The notes under the pieces were generated by a model. The model was not told where the DNA came from. It searched no databases and was given only the letters and a program-made list of their open reading frames with translations. 64,000 nucleotides of DNA from Datnioides undecimradiatus. Taxonomy: Eukaryota > Chordata > Actinopteri > Lobotiformes > Datnioididae. Positions 1 through 11,493 of this stretch are shown here, piece by piece. The position numbers and the translations under genes were made by a program. Location of the stretch: NCBI GenBank assembly GCA_008933995.1, contig WARS01000138.1, forward strand, positions 269,001 to 333,000, read 5' to 3'. Position 1 is the first letter of the stretch. Each line of letters begins with the position of its first letter.

Positions 1-1231
1 GCAACAAGCGCAACCCTGCTGAAACTCTGTCAGGAGTTCAAACGAAGCATTGACGCTCCTGGAAGAGGTCTGCTCAGATCTCCTGCTGTTTGTTAGAGCC
101 ATGATCTGGTGTTTCCTCAGGCAGGCGGTTGGCTGCTTTGGGTGGGACTCTGGGCTGGCGGTGCAGGTCTCTGGGATCTCCAAACAAACCACAGGACACA
201 TGAGAAGCTTTGCTCTCTGTAAACATTTCAGACTCTCCTGTGGTTTAATGCTCAGACGAACGCCACGGCTCAATATTCCTGCTCCACAGAGGATGATTCC
301 TAAAGACTCTGATGACCTTCAGACACTAATAAACCTAAAGTTTAACATTTAGTTGGTGTTATTCCTGCTCCCCAGAGGATGAACCATCTGTATTTGACTC
401 TGACTTACTTCCAACTTCAAAATTTGTGAGCAAACTTTTACCTTTTACAGCAGAAATATAAACTTTTGCAGGTTTGCTGCTCAAGCTGCTCCCCAGAGGA
501 TGAACCCTGTCTGTTTGGTCTGAGGGACCCAAGATGTTTTATATGATGTTTGACACACTGTTATGAATCTGGTGTCAGTACAGATTTTTATGTGATCTTA
601 GCAGCTGAATCTCATCACTAGAATCTCTTTCAACCAACAGTTTGGTCCGTCAAATGTTGAAAATGAAACGGACCTCGATAAAATGTCAAATCCTGCTCCC
701 CAGAGGACGGCAAAAACAATTTACCTGTGACCTTTCAATAGCACTGACCTCCTGACCAAACATTGTTCAGCTTTTAACTAAAGCTCCTCTGTCGATGAGA
801 TAGTCGTCACTATGTTCAGTCTGGATTGGCCGACTCCTTCTTGGTGGTCAGTTGGTGTTCTGCTGTTTGCAAACCAGACTAAACTAAATGATATTATACT
901 ATACTTATGTTTTTGGATACATAGAATTTATATTGTATCTTGTGTTTAAATACCAATATTTAGCTTTTTAAGCCAAACCATGTGTCTATATAATTATAGT
1001 ATTTTAATGGTAAAAGAAAAGAAACTGAGCAGCAACAACAAAACAAACAAATAACAAACATAGTTGTAAAACCAGAAAAATACGAACTAAACAAAATCAA
1101 AACAATAATCTTAAAGATCTTAAAAACCACAAAGCACTAGCGACCAGAAGACAGAGACGTCACAACAGTGACAAAACTAAAATCCAGCTCAAACTGAATT
1201 AAAGGATTTTCCCCTGCGTGTCGTCCTGCAG
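1..1231. other. Non-coding stretch upstream of first visible lamc2 exon
   Basis: I see no exon with protein similarity here. It is probably lamc2 intron 1 or 5' flank. The signal-peptide exon of lamc2 is not recognisable and probably lies left of the window. The left half holds four copies of a short dispersed motif (listed separately) and the right half is A-rich and simple. Confidence 0.5.
274..710 (+). repeat. Four dispersed copies of a CTGCTCCCCAGAGGATG-type motif
   Basis: Near-identical 17-25 bp motifs occur at about 274-300, 361-385, 486-507 and 690-710, all on the same strand and separated by unrelated sequence of 60-180 bp. They read TGCTCC(C/A)CAGAGGA followed by TGA or CGG. They look like a decayed interspersed or satellite-like repeat rather than a gene. 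I cannot name the family. Confidence 0.55.
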
Positions 1232-1622
1232 CGACGCTGAGATGCGACTGCAACGGCAGATCTCGGTACTGCCTCCGTGGCGTAGCAGGCCTGCACTGCG
1301 TCGACTGTCAGAAGCACTGAGGCCGACACTGCGGCTTCTGCCGCGGTCGGCTACTACCAGGAAGAGGCGGGGCTTAGCTGCACATCCTGCCGCTGCAACC
1401 CCACAGGTGAGAAATCACAACACACTGCACACATTTACACACATTTACACACATGTTGGTTTTAAAAACAGCTCCTGAGCTTCTCAACTTGTTTCCTGCC
1501 CTCCAGGCTCTGTCAGCGCCACATGTGACAGCAGGGGGCGCTGCAGCTGTAAAGACGGCGTCTGGGTGATAAATCGACCGCTGCCGGACCGGACCGATCG
1601 GACCAAACGGCTGCACACAACG
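1232..1622 (+). other. lamc2: Frame-disrupted LE-domain exons of lamc2
   Basis: Exon 1232-1406 starts [12 protein letters not shown], then reads DCQKH followed by an in-frame TGA. RHCGFCR continues in the same frame, but [11 protein letters not shown] needs a one-base shift. Exon 1507-1622 begins [18 protein letters not shown], then apparently lacks one G (GGGG to GGG) and a second G before the next Cys, and recovers as [15 protein letters not shown]. Splice sites (CAG acceptor, GTGAGA and GTGAAG donors) are intact. Several short indels in about 290 coding bases, against none in the 2.7 kb of downstream exons, suggest either local consensus errors or decay. Confidence 0.7.
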
Positions 1623-4600
1623 GTGAAGAAACACAAAAAAGAACATTCTCACATGTGAAAAGCCAAAGTTTTATGCAAAGAAACACCTTTTGTCTGTTTG
1701 CTGCTACCGCCTTGTCCACTACCATCAGTAGCTAATGTTAGCTAACTGAGATACACACTGCTGTCTCACTTATCCTCATCCTTACTGTCCCCAATCATTC
1801 TCTGTTCCTCCCCTCACACTGATCCCTGACAAGCTGAATGAACCTCACAGTCCACACTGTTCCGCTCCCACGTGCCTTTAATCAAGCCGTCTGACGTTGT
1901 TTTCAGCCAAAGCTGAGCTCGGCGAAGTGTCGGCTCAACGTGGAGAACTTCATATCCGCCTGCCGCAAGCTGGGAGTCCCCGAGGTACGGTCCATGTCTG
2001 GTCCCTGTCCTTTCAGTACAGCTCACACACGCCGTCCACGCAGTGATCCGCCTGGTTTCAGCGCTCCGTTAGTGTCCTGTTGAACAGAAAGAGTTCTCCA
2101 TGTGCTTGAGCTCAGTTGTGTTTCTGTGTGACCTCTGTCAGGGTTGGACTGATAACAGCGCCGGGCCTTTTCGTGCCACGTGACCACATGCTGCTATCAG
2201 CCCACCCCTCACTCTGCACTGTGTTCTGCCTCTCTTGTCTCCTGGTGTTAACAATATAACTACTTGTACTTTCCTCCTGTGTGTGTGTGTGTCCTGTCCA
2301 GACGGACGTGTGTGTGTGCTCTGATGTGCTTCTGTGTAAGCTGCCCGCTGTGCTGCGCTGTGTGACGGCCCTGCTGGCCGTGGAGGGGGGAGAGACGGCG
2401 GAGGACCGGCCCCCCCGCCACTCTGCGCCCGCGTCGTCGTCCTCGCTGCTGTCCACAGACTTCCTGTTCTTCTACTGCGCCGCCATGGCCCTGCTCTACG
2501 TCCTCTACTGCTACCTGCTCACCTAGAGAGCAGCAACGCTCAGCACACACGCCTGAAATGGTCACATGACTGTTGCCCTGCTCTGCACACACCCACACAC
2601 ACACACACACACACACTCACTGACCAGGGGTTTCTCTCCTCTCCTACAGCTCCTTACCTGGGGAATCAGTTGCTGAGTTATGGCCAGAACTTGTCCTTCT
2701 TGTTGCGTCTGGACCGCGGCGTCCGACACCCATCCACCAATGATGTGATCTTGGAAGGTGCCGGCCTTCGAGTCGCCGCCTCGCTGGGTGACCTGCGATC
2801 CATTGTTCCCTGTGGACAGAAGATCCAATACAGTTTCAGGTGAGAGAATAAACCTGCAGAGAGATAATCTATAAAAGTTGATATTTAAATATACAAATAT
2901 ATTTTACCGGACACACTAAGCTTCACCTGCTGCTGCAGACCTGTCATGGACCAGTAGCTGATCGACTCTGGTGGTTCAGGCACGACATTCCTGTCAGAGT
3001 TGAGGAATCCCGCTGCTGTAATCAGAGCAAGTAGAAACAAACCTTCTCCCACCAAAAGAATCTGCTGCAGTTACCAGCCAACATTGTTTGCATGGGATTT
3101 ACTGCCTGAGCAGAGCTGTGGAGATTCAGCAGCATCACAACGTTTGGCTCCATTAAACTCATGGAAACACAAAATAGTTTCACTTGTTGTGCAGCCGGTG
3201 ACAGAAGCACCCGCCTGCTCATTCATGTTAATATTGAATAATAAAACTGGAGGCAGGTTGCCTCAGAGGAGGGTGGGGCATGTAGTTGAGGTGAGGATGA
3301 GGTACTGCAGCAGAAATGGGCTTCGGGGGAGGTTTGTCCTGGTTTCAGCCGGTTCAGACACCAGGATTTGATCTGCAGATCTAGTTTGGTGCAGTTAGAA
3401 CCTGTTTCATAGCACTACTGATGTCAGATATGCACTAAATGGTGTCAAACACCTTGAACACATCGGGTTTCCATTGGTCATGTCTGTGGTTAGAGAGACT
3501 TCCTCCTCCTTGTTAACGTGACATTCAACAGTTCGCTGCGTAGAAACATTTTCAGGTGAGATCAGCTGGAAATATAACCACCAGAGCATCGTATACAGAT
3601 TAACTGAGGTATGATGAGGATTTACAGATACAATAACAGCAGCTGAGGGTCTCAGTGTTGTAAAGTGAAATCATATCTCTAAACAGACTGGACGAGCAGC
3701 CCGGCAGCAGGTGGAGGCCTCAGCTCTCCACCGTCCAGTTCCAGACTCTTCTGCAGAACCTCACTGCCATCAAGATCCGGGCAACGTTTGGAGAAAATGG
3801 TGAGCTTCATTTTGCTTCTATTGTTTTTGAATTCATCTTCTTTCTGAGTTGGTTTCCTCTCCTGTTTTCTTTACTTTCTTCCTTCAGAGATAGCTCTTTC
3901 TTGAACTCAGCTGCTTCTTGTTTTGGTTAAATGTAGGTGGTGCCACCTCAGCTCACATGTGGCTTTTGTGCTGGATATGTGGAGGGTGATGTTGACTGAT
4001 TGATCGGTTGTGTTTTCAGGACGTGGTTACCTTGACAATGTGGATCTGGTGTCTGCGCGGCGTGGAGACGGTGTCCCAGCCCGCTGGGTTCAGACCTGCA
4101 GCTGCCCACTGGGATATGAAGGCGACTTCTGTGAGCGATGCTCGGCCGGTTTCAGACGCAGGATCCCTGCAGACGGAGGCTTCAGCCCCTGCGAGCCCTG
4201 CAGCTGCAGTGGAGGCAGCTGTGACCCTCAGACCGGAGACTGTTACTCTGCTGACGAGACACCTGGAGAGCTGAGCTGCTCTGAAGGGTTTTACCGCGAC
4301 CCCTGGCAGCCTCGAACCTGTGTGAAATGTCCCTGCCCTGATGGAGTGTCCTGTTCGCTGGCTGCCGGCTCTCTGCAGCCCCGATGTGACCGCTGCCCAA
4401 CCGGGACCACAGGTGGGTCCCAGGATCATCACCTCACACTGGACAAACATCATGATGTCATGAAAGTAATCAGTTTGGTTCAGTAAGATCAACTGATCTT
4501 ACGGATGTAATTGATTGACGTCATGAGTGAGCAGTTGATCCTGCAGCCAGAAGTGACACATCTTACTGCAATAACATCCAAACCAATTTGTGTCTGAAAA

Positions 4601-7600
4601 TAAGACTTAATGTAAAGTAAAAAAAAATCTTTCATGAGTCTCTTGTCTCGGCCCTCAGGTCCCCGCTGTGATATCTGTCAGGAAGGTTTTTACGGTGACC
4701 CTGCAGGGAGCGATGGTCTGCAGCGAACCTGCAGACCCTGCAAATGTAACGGCCACATTGACATCAATGTAGCGGGAAGCTGTGATCGCAACAGCGGCGA
4801 GTGTTTGAAGTGTTTGAACAACACGGAGGGATGGAGCTGTGACACCTGTGTGCGAGGTTTCTACCGCAGCCGAGTCACTGATGCCTGCAAACGTAAGTGC
4901 GTCCTGTCAGTCAGGACAATCTGGCATGATGGTGTCATCAATTAGCTGATAATAGTAATGAATTTATCTCTTAATGATCAACATGTGAAACTTCTGATGC
5001 TGAGCTGAACTCTGTGAATATGACGGAGATTAACAGATGTTTCCTCTCGGGTTTTCAGCATGTAACTGTGACGTTCAGGGCTCTGAGTCCAGACAGTGTG
5101 ATGATTCAGGTCGCTGTAGGTGCAGACCTGGTTTTGAGGGTCTGAGGTGCCAACGGTCCAACTGTCCTGCCTGTTTCAGCCCCATCAAAGCAAAGGTACA
5201 GCGGTGGAAACTCTGCTCCTGTAAAAACTTTGATTTTATGATCAAACGTGTAGAACTGATGACATACCCATCAGCCTCAGTTGCGCTGTGTGTTTACTGC
5301 TGATTAGCTAATGTTAGCATGCTAATGTGCGAAACTAAGATGTGTAACATTGTGAACATTATACTAGCTAAATTTCAACATGTCTTTGTGAGCATGTTAG
5401 CATGCCCCTCCAATTCATGGACACCCTCAAGAGCAACAATGGACTCACCAAGTTAACATCTGAAGAACATGGTGATAAACAGGTTGGAAACAAGACAACA
5501 GCTGTAAAACAGTCTGTTGAACTGTGTTTTGCAGATGGAGGCTTACGCTGCCAAACTGAAGGACCTGGAGACTCTGTTCTCAAACATAGACGGAGGTCTG
5601 AAACCAGCCAACAGCGCTGAGATGGAGGCTGCTCTGAGGTCCACGGAGAAGCTGGTGCGCGACCTGCAGGACGACACTAAGCTGCTTGCAGGTAACGCAG
5701 TGTATTCACGCTATCATCACTGAGTCAAAGATTAAGACCAGAGACCACCTGCACAATGACAAAACAACAATGACCAATGACATCATACCTCCTGTGACCA
5801 ACAGGAATGGAGAAGAGTCTGCTGGGTCGTCTGTCATCTATCAGTAGAAGTCAGCTGGCTAAAGGTCAGGACATCCAAAACATCGCCGACGTAGCAGACA
5901 ACATTCGACAACAGCAGCAGACCTACAAGACGAAGGTGGAGGACATTCAGAGTCTGATGGAAGAGATGAAACGCAAACTGGACAAAGCCAAGACTGAACT
6001 CAGACTAGCTGTAAGTCTGGAGATATGAGCTCAGGGTGACGTGATGCACAGCGAGATGATGATGATGACGATGGTCTTTGTCGCTTCCTTCCTTTCAGGA
6101 GGTTCCTCTTGGAGATGCTCCGCTGGGTCCAAACTTCCTCTCCTCTTTGGTGCAGACAGCAACCACTCTGGCTGACAAGTGAGTCCATCATGTTCACTTG
6201 ATGCTGTTACTGAGAAATCGTCCTGTTCACCATGTTTTATATTTGTTTTATCGCCGCTGTTTCGTGTTCATCCTACAGACATCAGACGAAGGCAGATGCT
6301 GTGGAGCAAAGCGCCACCAACGCTCTGAGTGACTCGGAGAAGAGTCTGGCTCTGGTCCGAAATCTCATGAACAGAGAGAACAAAGTCAAAGAGCTGATTG
6401 GAGACTTGAAAACCATGTGAGTTTGTTTTCAAATTTAATACCGGGGTTATTAACATCTCATTTGTCCTGCTGCTTTACATCCATTTTAAAAGTGGATGAA
6501 GAAGAAACGTAGCCTGGATCACGCCTGGATCACCTGTGTTGACTCTTTGATGTCGGTGTGTGTGTTCAGGTATGATCAGACTTCAGCCCAGGTGAAGGGT
6601 CTGGAGAACCAGGCGACCCGGCTGAGCAGTGAGGCCCGAGGCGAGAGCAAAATGGCCGAAGGCATGCTGAAAGACATCACCAAGATGGAGGGAAGCCTCC
6701 CGTCATCCCTGAAGGTAACTGCCACAAGTCCGTCACCTTGAGAAAACAAAGACTTTAGGGAACATGAAATAGAAAGTTCTTATTCTGTGGTGTCTCTCAG
6801 GAGGGGGCGGACGCCATGGTCTCCAGGCTTGGCGGTCTGAATGAGGTGGTGGATGGGGACATTGCAGGGTTTGCGGTGTTGCAGGACGGTGTGCTGCGAG
6901 ACAAGGCTGCCACTGAGGACCTGCTGGCAAAGGGCAAGGCTGCCCAGCAGGTACTGAGGGACTCTGGGAATCCGCTCTGACGTTTATATTTCACCTGTAA
7001 CAGAGAGGGGCTGCAAAGACGAACAAGCACCATTAAAATATGTAGAAGGGGAAGGACACTGAACATCCTGAGAACTGTCCTTCTGGTCAGAGTTCTTCTT
7101 CCAGCACAGGAAATAAAATAATAAATCACAGTATCTGTGTTACATTTACTCTGCTGGAGTATAAACAAAAGGTATGCAACATGGTCTGTAGGAAGCTAGG
7201 CAGCTGGCTAGTAATTAGCAACTCAACTCAACTGTCCAATATGTTACCAGCATGCTAGCATGTGGTTCACTTTCCAGCCTTTGTAACGCTAACCAGTCCC
7301 TTCATGTTATCACTGACAAGAGAAAGGTGCAGATGGATTTTGTTCTGATGCTTCATGTGCAAACCGGGCATAAATCCAACAACAATGTGAACAATAGACA
7401 TAAAAAGCCTGCACACAAACAAGAACACACAAACAAGACACAAATGGGATAAAAAGCTCCTGATTTTAAACTGTACAGACTGTAAACCCACAAAATAACG
7501 CTACAGAAGAGCTGCATCAGCCATCATCAGCGTGATGTCTCTGTGTTTGTATCTATTGTTTATTCATATCCATGTGGCTCCTCTGCAGGACGCCAACAAG

Positions 7601-9567
7601 CTGCTTGACAGAGTCAATCTGGCCAAGGCTGAAACCGAAGGTGCTCTGCAGCGCATCAGCAGCAACACCAATGAGCTGGACGACGCTCTGAACACCCTTC
7701 GAGGTAAACGGACCGACTGACCATCTCTGTTTTCTCTGAAAGCACCAGTGGAACCAAACTGAATGTGTCTCCTCTCGTCTTCCTTTCCAGGATTCGATCA
7801 GCAGATTGATGGCAGCAAAGCTCTGGCTGACACCGCCATCAAGCGTCTGCCCGGCATCAACGCCACCATCCAGCAGGCTATCAGCAAAAACACAGAGACA
7901 CTGTCCGTCCTGGGAGACGTGTCTGATGATTACAACAACGCACTGGGAACCATCAATGTGCTGGAGAACCTGGTCAGCAGTCTGGAGGTAACAACCAATT
8001 AACAATGCTGTAATTATGAAATGTGTCGCCACCTGCAGGAGATGAGAGTAAACTGCAGTGGTTTTATTTAGTTTGGCTGCAGGTTAAACCTGAAGGATCT
8101 GTATCCATCAGTGTTTACTTCAGGTGAACAGGTTTGGTCCCAGTGTCGGGCTCTGCTGACTGTGTTTTTATCGGTTCAGGGATCGTTCAGATCGCTGCCA
8201 TCTCATGCTGGTCTGCTGAATGAAGCCACCAGACTGAACATGGACGCGACAGATCTGAGGACGAAGGCGATCGGAGCAGCTGGAGACCTAAACTTTGAGC
8301 TGGACAACGGCCGCAAGCTGCAGGCCGATGCTGAGCAGGTAAACTGTCACACAATAAGAGTCCAGGGGGAACTGCACCTAAGCAGATTTACTCAAGTACT
8401 AAATACTTTTCAGTTACTTGTATAAAAATGGAAAAGAGCAACTGAAACAATCACAACTTCTACTTTTACTCTGAATACACTGACTACCCCTGACTGAAAC
8501 ACCACTATGATGGACTTTGATGATGATGATGGTGGTGTCACCGTTTGCTCTGCAGGCTGCTGATGGAGCTGCTGCAGCTTTTGACAATGCCAAAGAGACG
8601 AGAGCAGCTGTGGCGAAAACTCTGCAGGACATCAACAGTCTGCTGGCGAACATGAGTGAGTGACCTGCTGACAGCTCCTTGTTTGCAATGAATATTCTGA
8701 TGTTTAGTGTGATTTGGACAAGCTGCAGTATTTTCATGTTAAACTCCAGCTGAAGCCTGATGTGGACAGTCTGTCTCCTCTGCACGATGACATATCTCTG
8801 AGTGAAACAGACATAATGTTTGGAGGAATCTGATTGGCCTGTTTGAAAAGTGGGCGGGGTCAGATCAAACATGGAGAGCTCCAGTGGTTCAGAGTTGGAT
8901 GATGAGCCTCAAGGTTCAGGTGTTCTCCACCTCAACAGGGTTTGAGGTGACCAACACCTGAAGACACACCCACGTAGCATGCTGCTGCTAGCTAGCTAAC
9001 TGATAAAGCTTAGCTCTGATGCTAACAGCTGGACCCTGATTGGTGGCTGGCAGGATGTGATTGCTCGGTTCAAACTGACATAATCACCAGATGGACTTTA
9101 CTGGCTGATATTGTTAAATAGTAGAATAGAACGTGTAGGAGGAAGTGATCTGAAAGGGTTAAAAACAGTAGACAGTGCATCAAACCTCCACAGCAGCAGC
9201 CATGGAGCCCCTTAACATATTAGCATTTAGCTTTCATTTCATTTTGATGGTTGAGCATTTTGAGCAGAGAAATGTGCTGATTTGCAGGTTTTAATCTTTC
9301 GTCTCCTCCTCAGACCAGCCCGGTGTTGTGGATGAGAAGCGTGTGAAGCAGCTGGAGGACTCTCTGGCCAGCGCTCAGAGAGACGTTGAGGGGACTCTGA
9401 GGCCTCGGCTCAGGGACATGGAGCAGCAGGAGGCCGCCCAGCGACGCCGGCTCCAAGCCATTGACCTGGACATCGACACCATCCAGAGAGACATCAATAA
9501 CCTGGGGGACATCCTGAGTGCCATCCCCAGTGGTTGCTTCAACACAGCGCCCATCGAGGAGGCTTGA
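1232..9567 (+). CDS. lamc2: Laminin subunit gamma-2 (lamc2), 5' end incomplete and disrupted
   Basis: This is the gamma chain of laminin-332, which pairs with alpha-3 and beta-3 chains in epithelial basement membrane. Clean exons: 2650-2839, 3687-3799, 4020-4412, 4659-4892, 5059-5195, 5535-5691, 5805-6010, 6099-6178, 6279-6416, 6570-6714, 6801-6950, 7589-7703, 7791-7987, 8180-8338, 8556-8655 and 9314-9567. They share one frame (922 codons with stop) and have GT-AG borders. Domain order is the laminin IV domain (motif ILEGAGLR), Cys-rich LE repeats to about 5195 (ending CPACFSPIK), then a long heptad coiled coil. The C-terminus keeps the cysteine for the interchain disulfide (SGCFNT) and a glutamate third from the end, which in laminin gamma chains is needed for integrin binding. 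Short-arm layout, with no LN domain visible, and the CPAC junction point to gamma-2 rather than gamma-1. Two disrupted LE exons lie at 1232-1622; the exons between them and 2650 are missing. Confidence 0.93.
1907..2526 (+). pseudogene. LRCH4-like 3' terminal exons (CH-domain end plus C-terminal membrane anchor)
   Basis: Two phase-0 exons, 1907-1984 and 2302-2526 (stop TAG 2524-2526), have good acceptors (TTTTCAG, CTGTCCAG) and a GTACGG donor. The first encodes [18 protein letters not shown], typical of the calponin-homology domain of LRCH proteins (leucine-rich repeats plus CH). The second begins [12 protein letters not shown], continues [17 protein letters not shown], and ends in a hydrophobic segment ([16 protein letters not shown]), matching the tail-anchored layout of LRCH4. 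No upstream LRCH exons (LRR part) are present in the window and no polyadenylation signal follows before the next lamc2 exon at 2650. It is therefore a gene fragment sitting inside lamc2, from a segmental insertion or assembly chimera. Assignment to LRCH4 rather than a paralogue is by recall. Confidence 0.6.
6951..7588 (+). other. lamc2 intron, no recognisable content
   Basis: This 638-bp intron between coiled-coil exons has GTACTG and TGCAG borders. It contains A-rich runs and an ORF-like stretch without protein similarity. I see nothing else. Confidence 0.7.
8656..9313 (+). other. lamc2 last intron, no recognisable content
   Basis: A 658-bp intron before the terminal exon, with donor GTGAGT and acceptor CTCAG. 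No coding or RNA feature is recognisable. Confidence 0.7.
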
Positions 9568-9959
9568 GGACCTCCAGCAGAGACGTTACCTGCTGCCAAC
9601 AGCAACACTCAACGCTTGATTTTACAGAAACTAAAAGACAATTCAGAAATAACACATATTTTTATTGCATAAACATGTTTTTTATCCATTATTTTGCACT
9701 GTTGCACGTAACAACAAATAACCTTCTTTTACTCTTTCATAAACATCAGAGATGACGACTCCTCCGTGTTTGTTGAATGGATGGATTCTGTGTGCGTGAA
9801 ACATTTTGTGTTTATATGTCTGATGATGTGAGCGTGTCAATGTGAAAGTATTCTATTTATAACTGTACATACACTACATCAGTTTTCGGTCTTTTTTATT
9901 TCAGAGTCACACATTTGTTCGACCAGCAGACATATTTATATGTATTGAAACGGCTTCAT

Positions 9960-9965
9960 AATAAA
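9960..9965 (+). terminator. lamc2: lamc2 polyadenylation signal
   Basis: AATAAA lies about 395 bp after the lamc2 stop, followed by a T-rich stretch (TTTTTCTG). It is the first canonical signal after the stop and defines a short 3' UTR. Confidence 0.6.
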
Positions 9966-10022
9966 CCTGCTGCACTTTTGCACGGCTGTTTTTCTGATTT
10001 AGTCTCGCTCTTCATCACTTTG

Positions 10023-10448
10023 TGTCAGGGCTTGGTCACGAGGAGGGATGGACCCAAACGCAGACAGGGACAAGGGGCAGATGTTTAAACAGTTTATTTA
10101 AGGGTTTAGGCTTACGGGTGGTCAAGGCAGGCAGGGTTGAAATCCAGGTAATCAGTCCGAACATGACATGGTAAAAATCCCAAAAAACGAACATCCAAAA
10201 TCTCAATGAACACAAGGGGAAAGCACATGGAAACAAGGCAGGAACATGGAGACAAACACAGCAGATGAACCGACAAAGAACAAAGGCAATGACACAACTG
10301 TAATAGACTTGCAGGCAAGCGAGACACAGGTGAAACCAATGAACTAATCACACACAGGAAACAAACGGACACACAAACAGACACACAAGGGAAAAACTTT
10401 TCAAAATAAAACAGGAAACAACAAGGAACTCAACTTAAAACCATGACA
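10023..10448. mobile_element. Short element with inverted ends and 5-bp target duplication
   Basis: The left end TGTCAGGG and right end CCATGACA are near-perfect inverted repeats. They are flanked by CTTTG at 10018-10022 and 10449-10453. The 426-bp interior is rich in ACACA and CAGG words and has no coding capacity. It resembles a very common teleost interspersed repeat. I read it as a non-autonomous DNA-transposon-like element but cannot name the superfamily. Confidence 0.55.
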
Positions 10449-10849
10449 CTTTGATCACATTTATATGTTTGATGGTTCAATACAAAGTGTTCGATGAGGT
10501 TATGGAAGTTGAATCCTGCCAAAAACAAATATAAAATATAAACTATAAAATAAAAAATAAACTGAGAAAAAATCATTTAATTAATCATAAATGTTGGAAC
10601 CCTGCATTCTCCACCCATCCACCAGATGTCATCAGAGTTATTCACCTGTGTCAGTCACGTGTATTGTTTGTCCGATCACACCAAAAACCTCAGTGGTTGT
10701 GTTCCCGTGAAAACAGCTAATTAAATGAGATTAAGTTAGAGTTTGTTGCACCATAAATGGGTAAATGACTAAAGCACCTGAAATAAGACAAAACAAGTTT
10801 CCAGCAGCAGGATAAGTGTTAAACAACCTGCGGTTATTATATTACTCAT

Positions 10850-10967
10850 CATTAAGCCCCGCCCCGTGGTGTCTGGCTGCAGTACAGCTCATAAGCCCCG
10901 CCCCCTGGTGTCTGGCTGCAGTACAGCTCATAAGCCCCGCCCCCTGGTGTCTGGCTGCAGTACAGCT
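10850..10967. repeat. 39-bp minisatellite, 3 copies
   Basis: Three head-to-tail units run CAT(T)AAGCCCCGCCCC..., each ending GCAGTACAGCT. The second and third copies are identical and the first has one extra T and one C-to-G change. GC-rich SP1-like CCCCGCCCC lies in each unit. Confidence 0.85.
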
Positions 10968-11435
10968 CGTTCTCATCAGCTGATGTTTGTTCAACTGATC
11001 ATTTCTCTGATGAGTTTGGTTTGAATCAGTTATTTCTGTTACTACTCCAAATGACATTACCAGAGAAAGATGGTGGCATTTCCTGCTTCCTGTTTGTCCT
11101 GTGGCGACCATCTTTGTTTTCTTTAGTCTGTGGTGCCCAATCTGATGATGTGTCTTTGAATCTCGATCCACATATTCTTTAATGTTCAATTTTGGACTTT
11201 AATGATATTTTATCAAAAACATGTTTTATGAATATTATATTAAATATTATATAAATTTGAGAAACCCCAAAACCAGACACCCAGACACACACACACACAC
11301 ACAGACATAAGAAACGAGACGTCGTTGTTAAGAGTGCATCACTGTTTACAATCAAAAGGAGTCAGAGCAACAAAACGCAGATTAATACAGAAACCAGGGT
11401 TCATTTAAGCTATGTGGAACAACCGAAAGAGACCT

Positions 11436-11436
<1 letters not shown>

Positions 11437-11490
<54 letters not shown>
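11437..11490. repeat. (CA)n microsatellite
   Basis: An uninterrupted run of about 27 CA dinucleotides in the nmnat2 3' flank. Confidence 0.95.

Positions 11491-11493
<3 letters not shown>

Noticed and set aside
4016-4492. 158-residue minus-strand frame
   Set aside because: Exact shadow of the lamc2 laminin IV/LE exon, which has splice sites and Cys-rich similarity on the + strand.
2650-9567. Assignment as lamc1 or lamc3
   Set aside because: Only a few LE repeats follow the laminin IV domain and the LE-coil junction is CPAC-type as in gamma-2; linkage to nmnat2/smg7 fits too, although lamc1 is also a neighbour in human.
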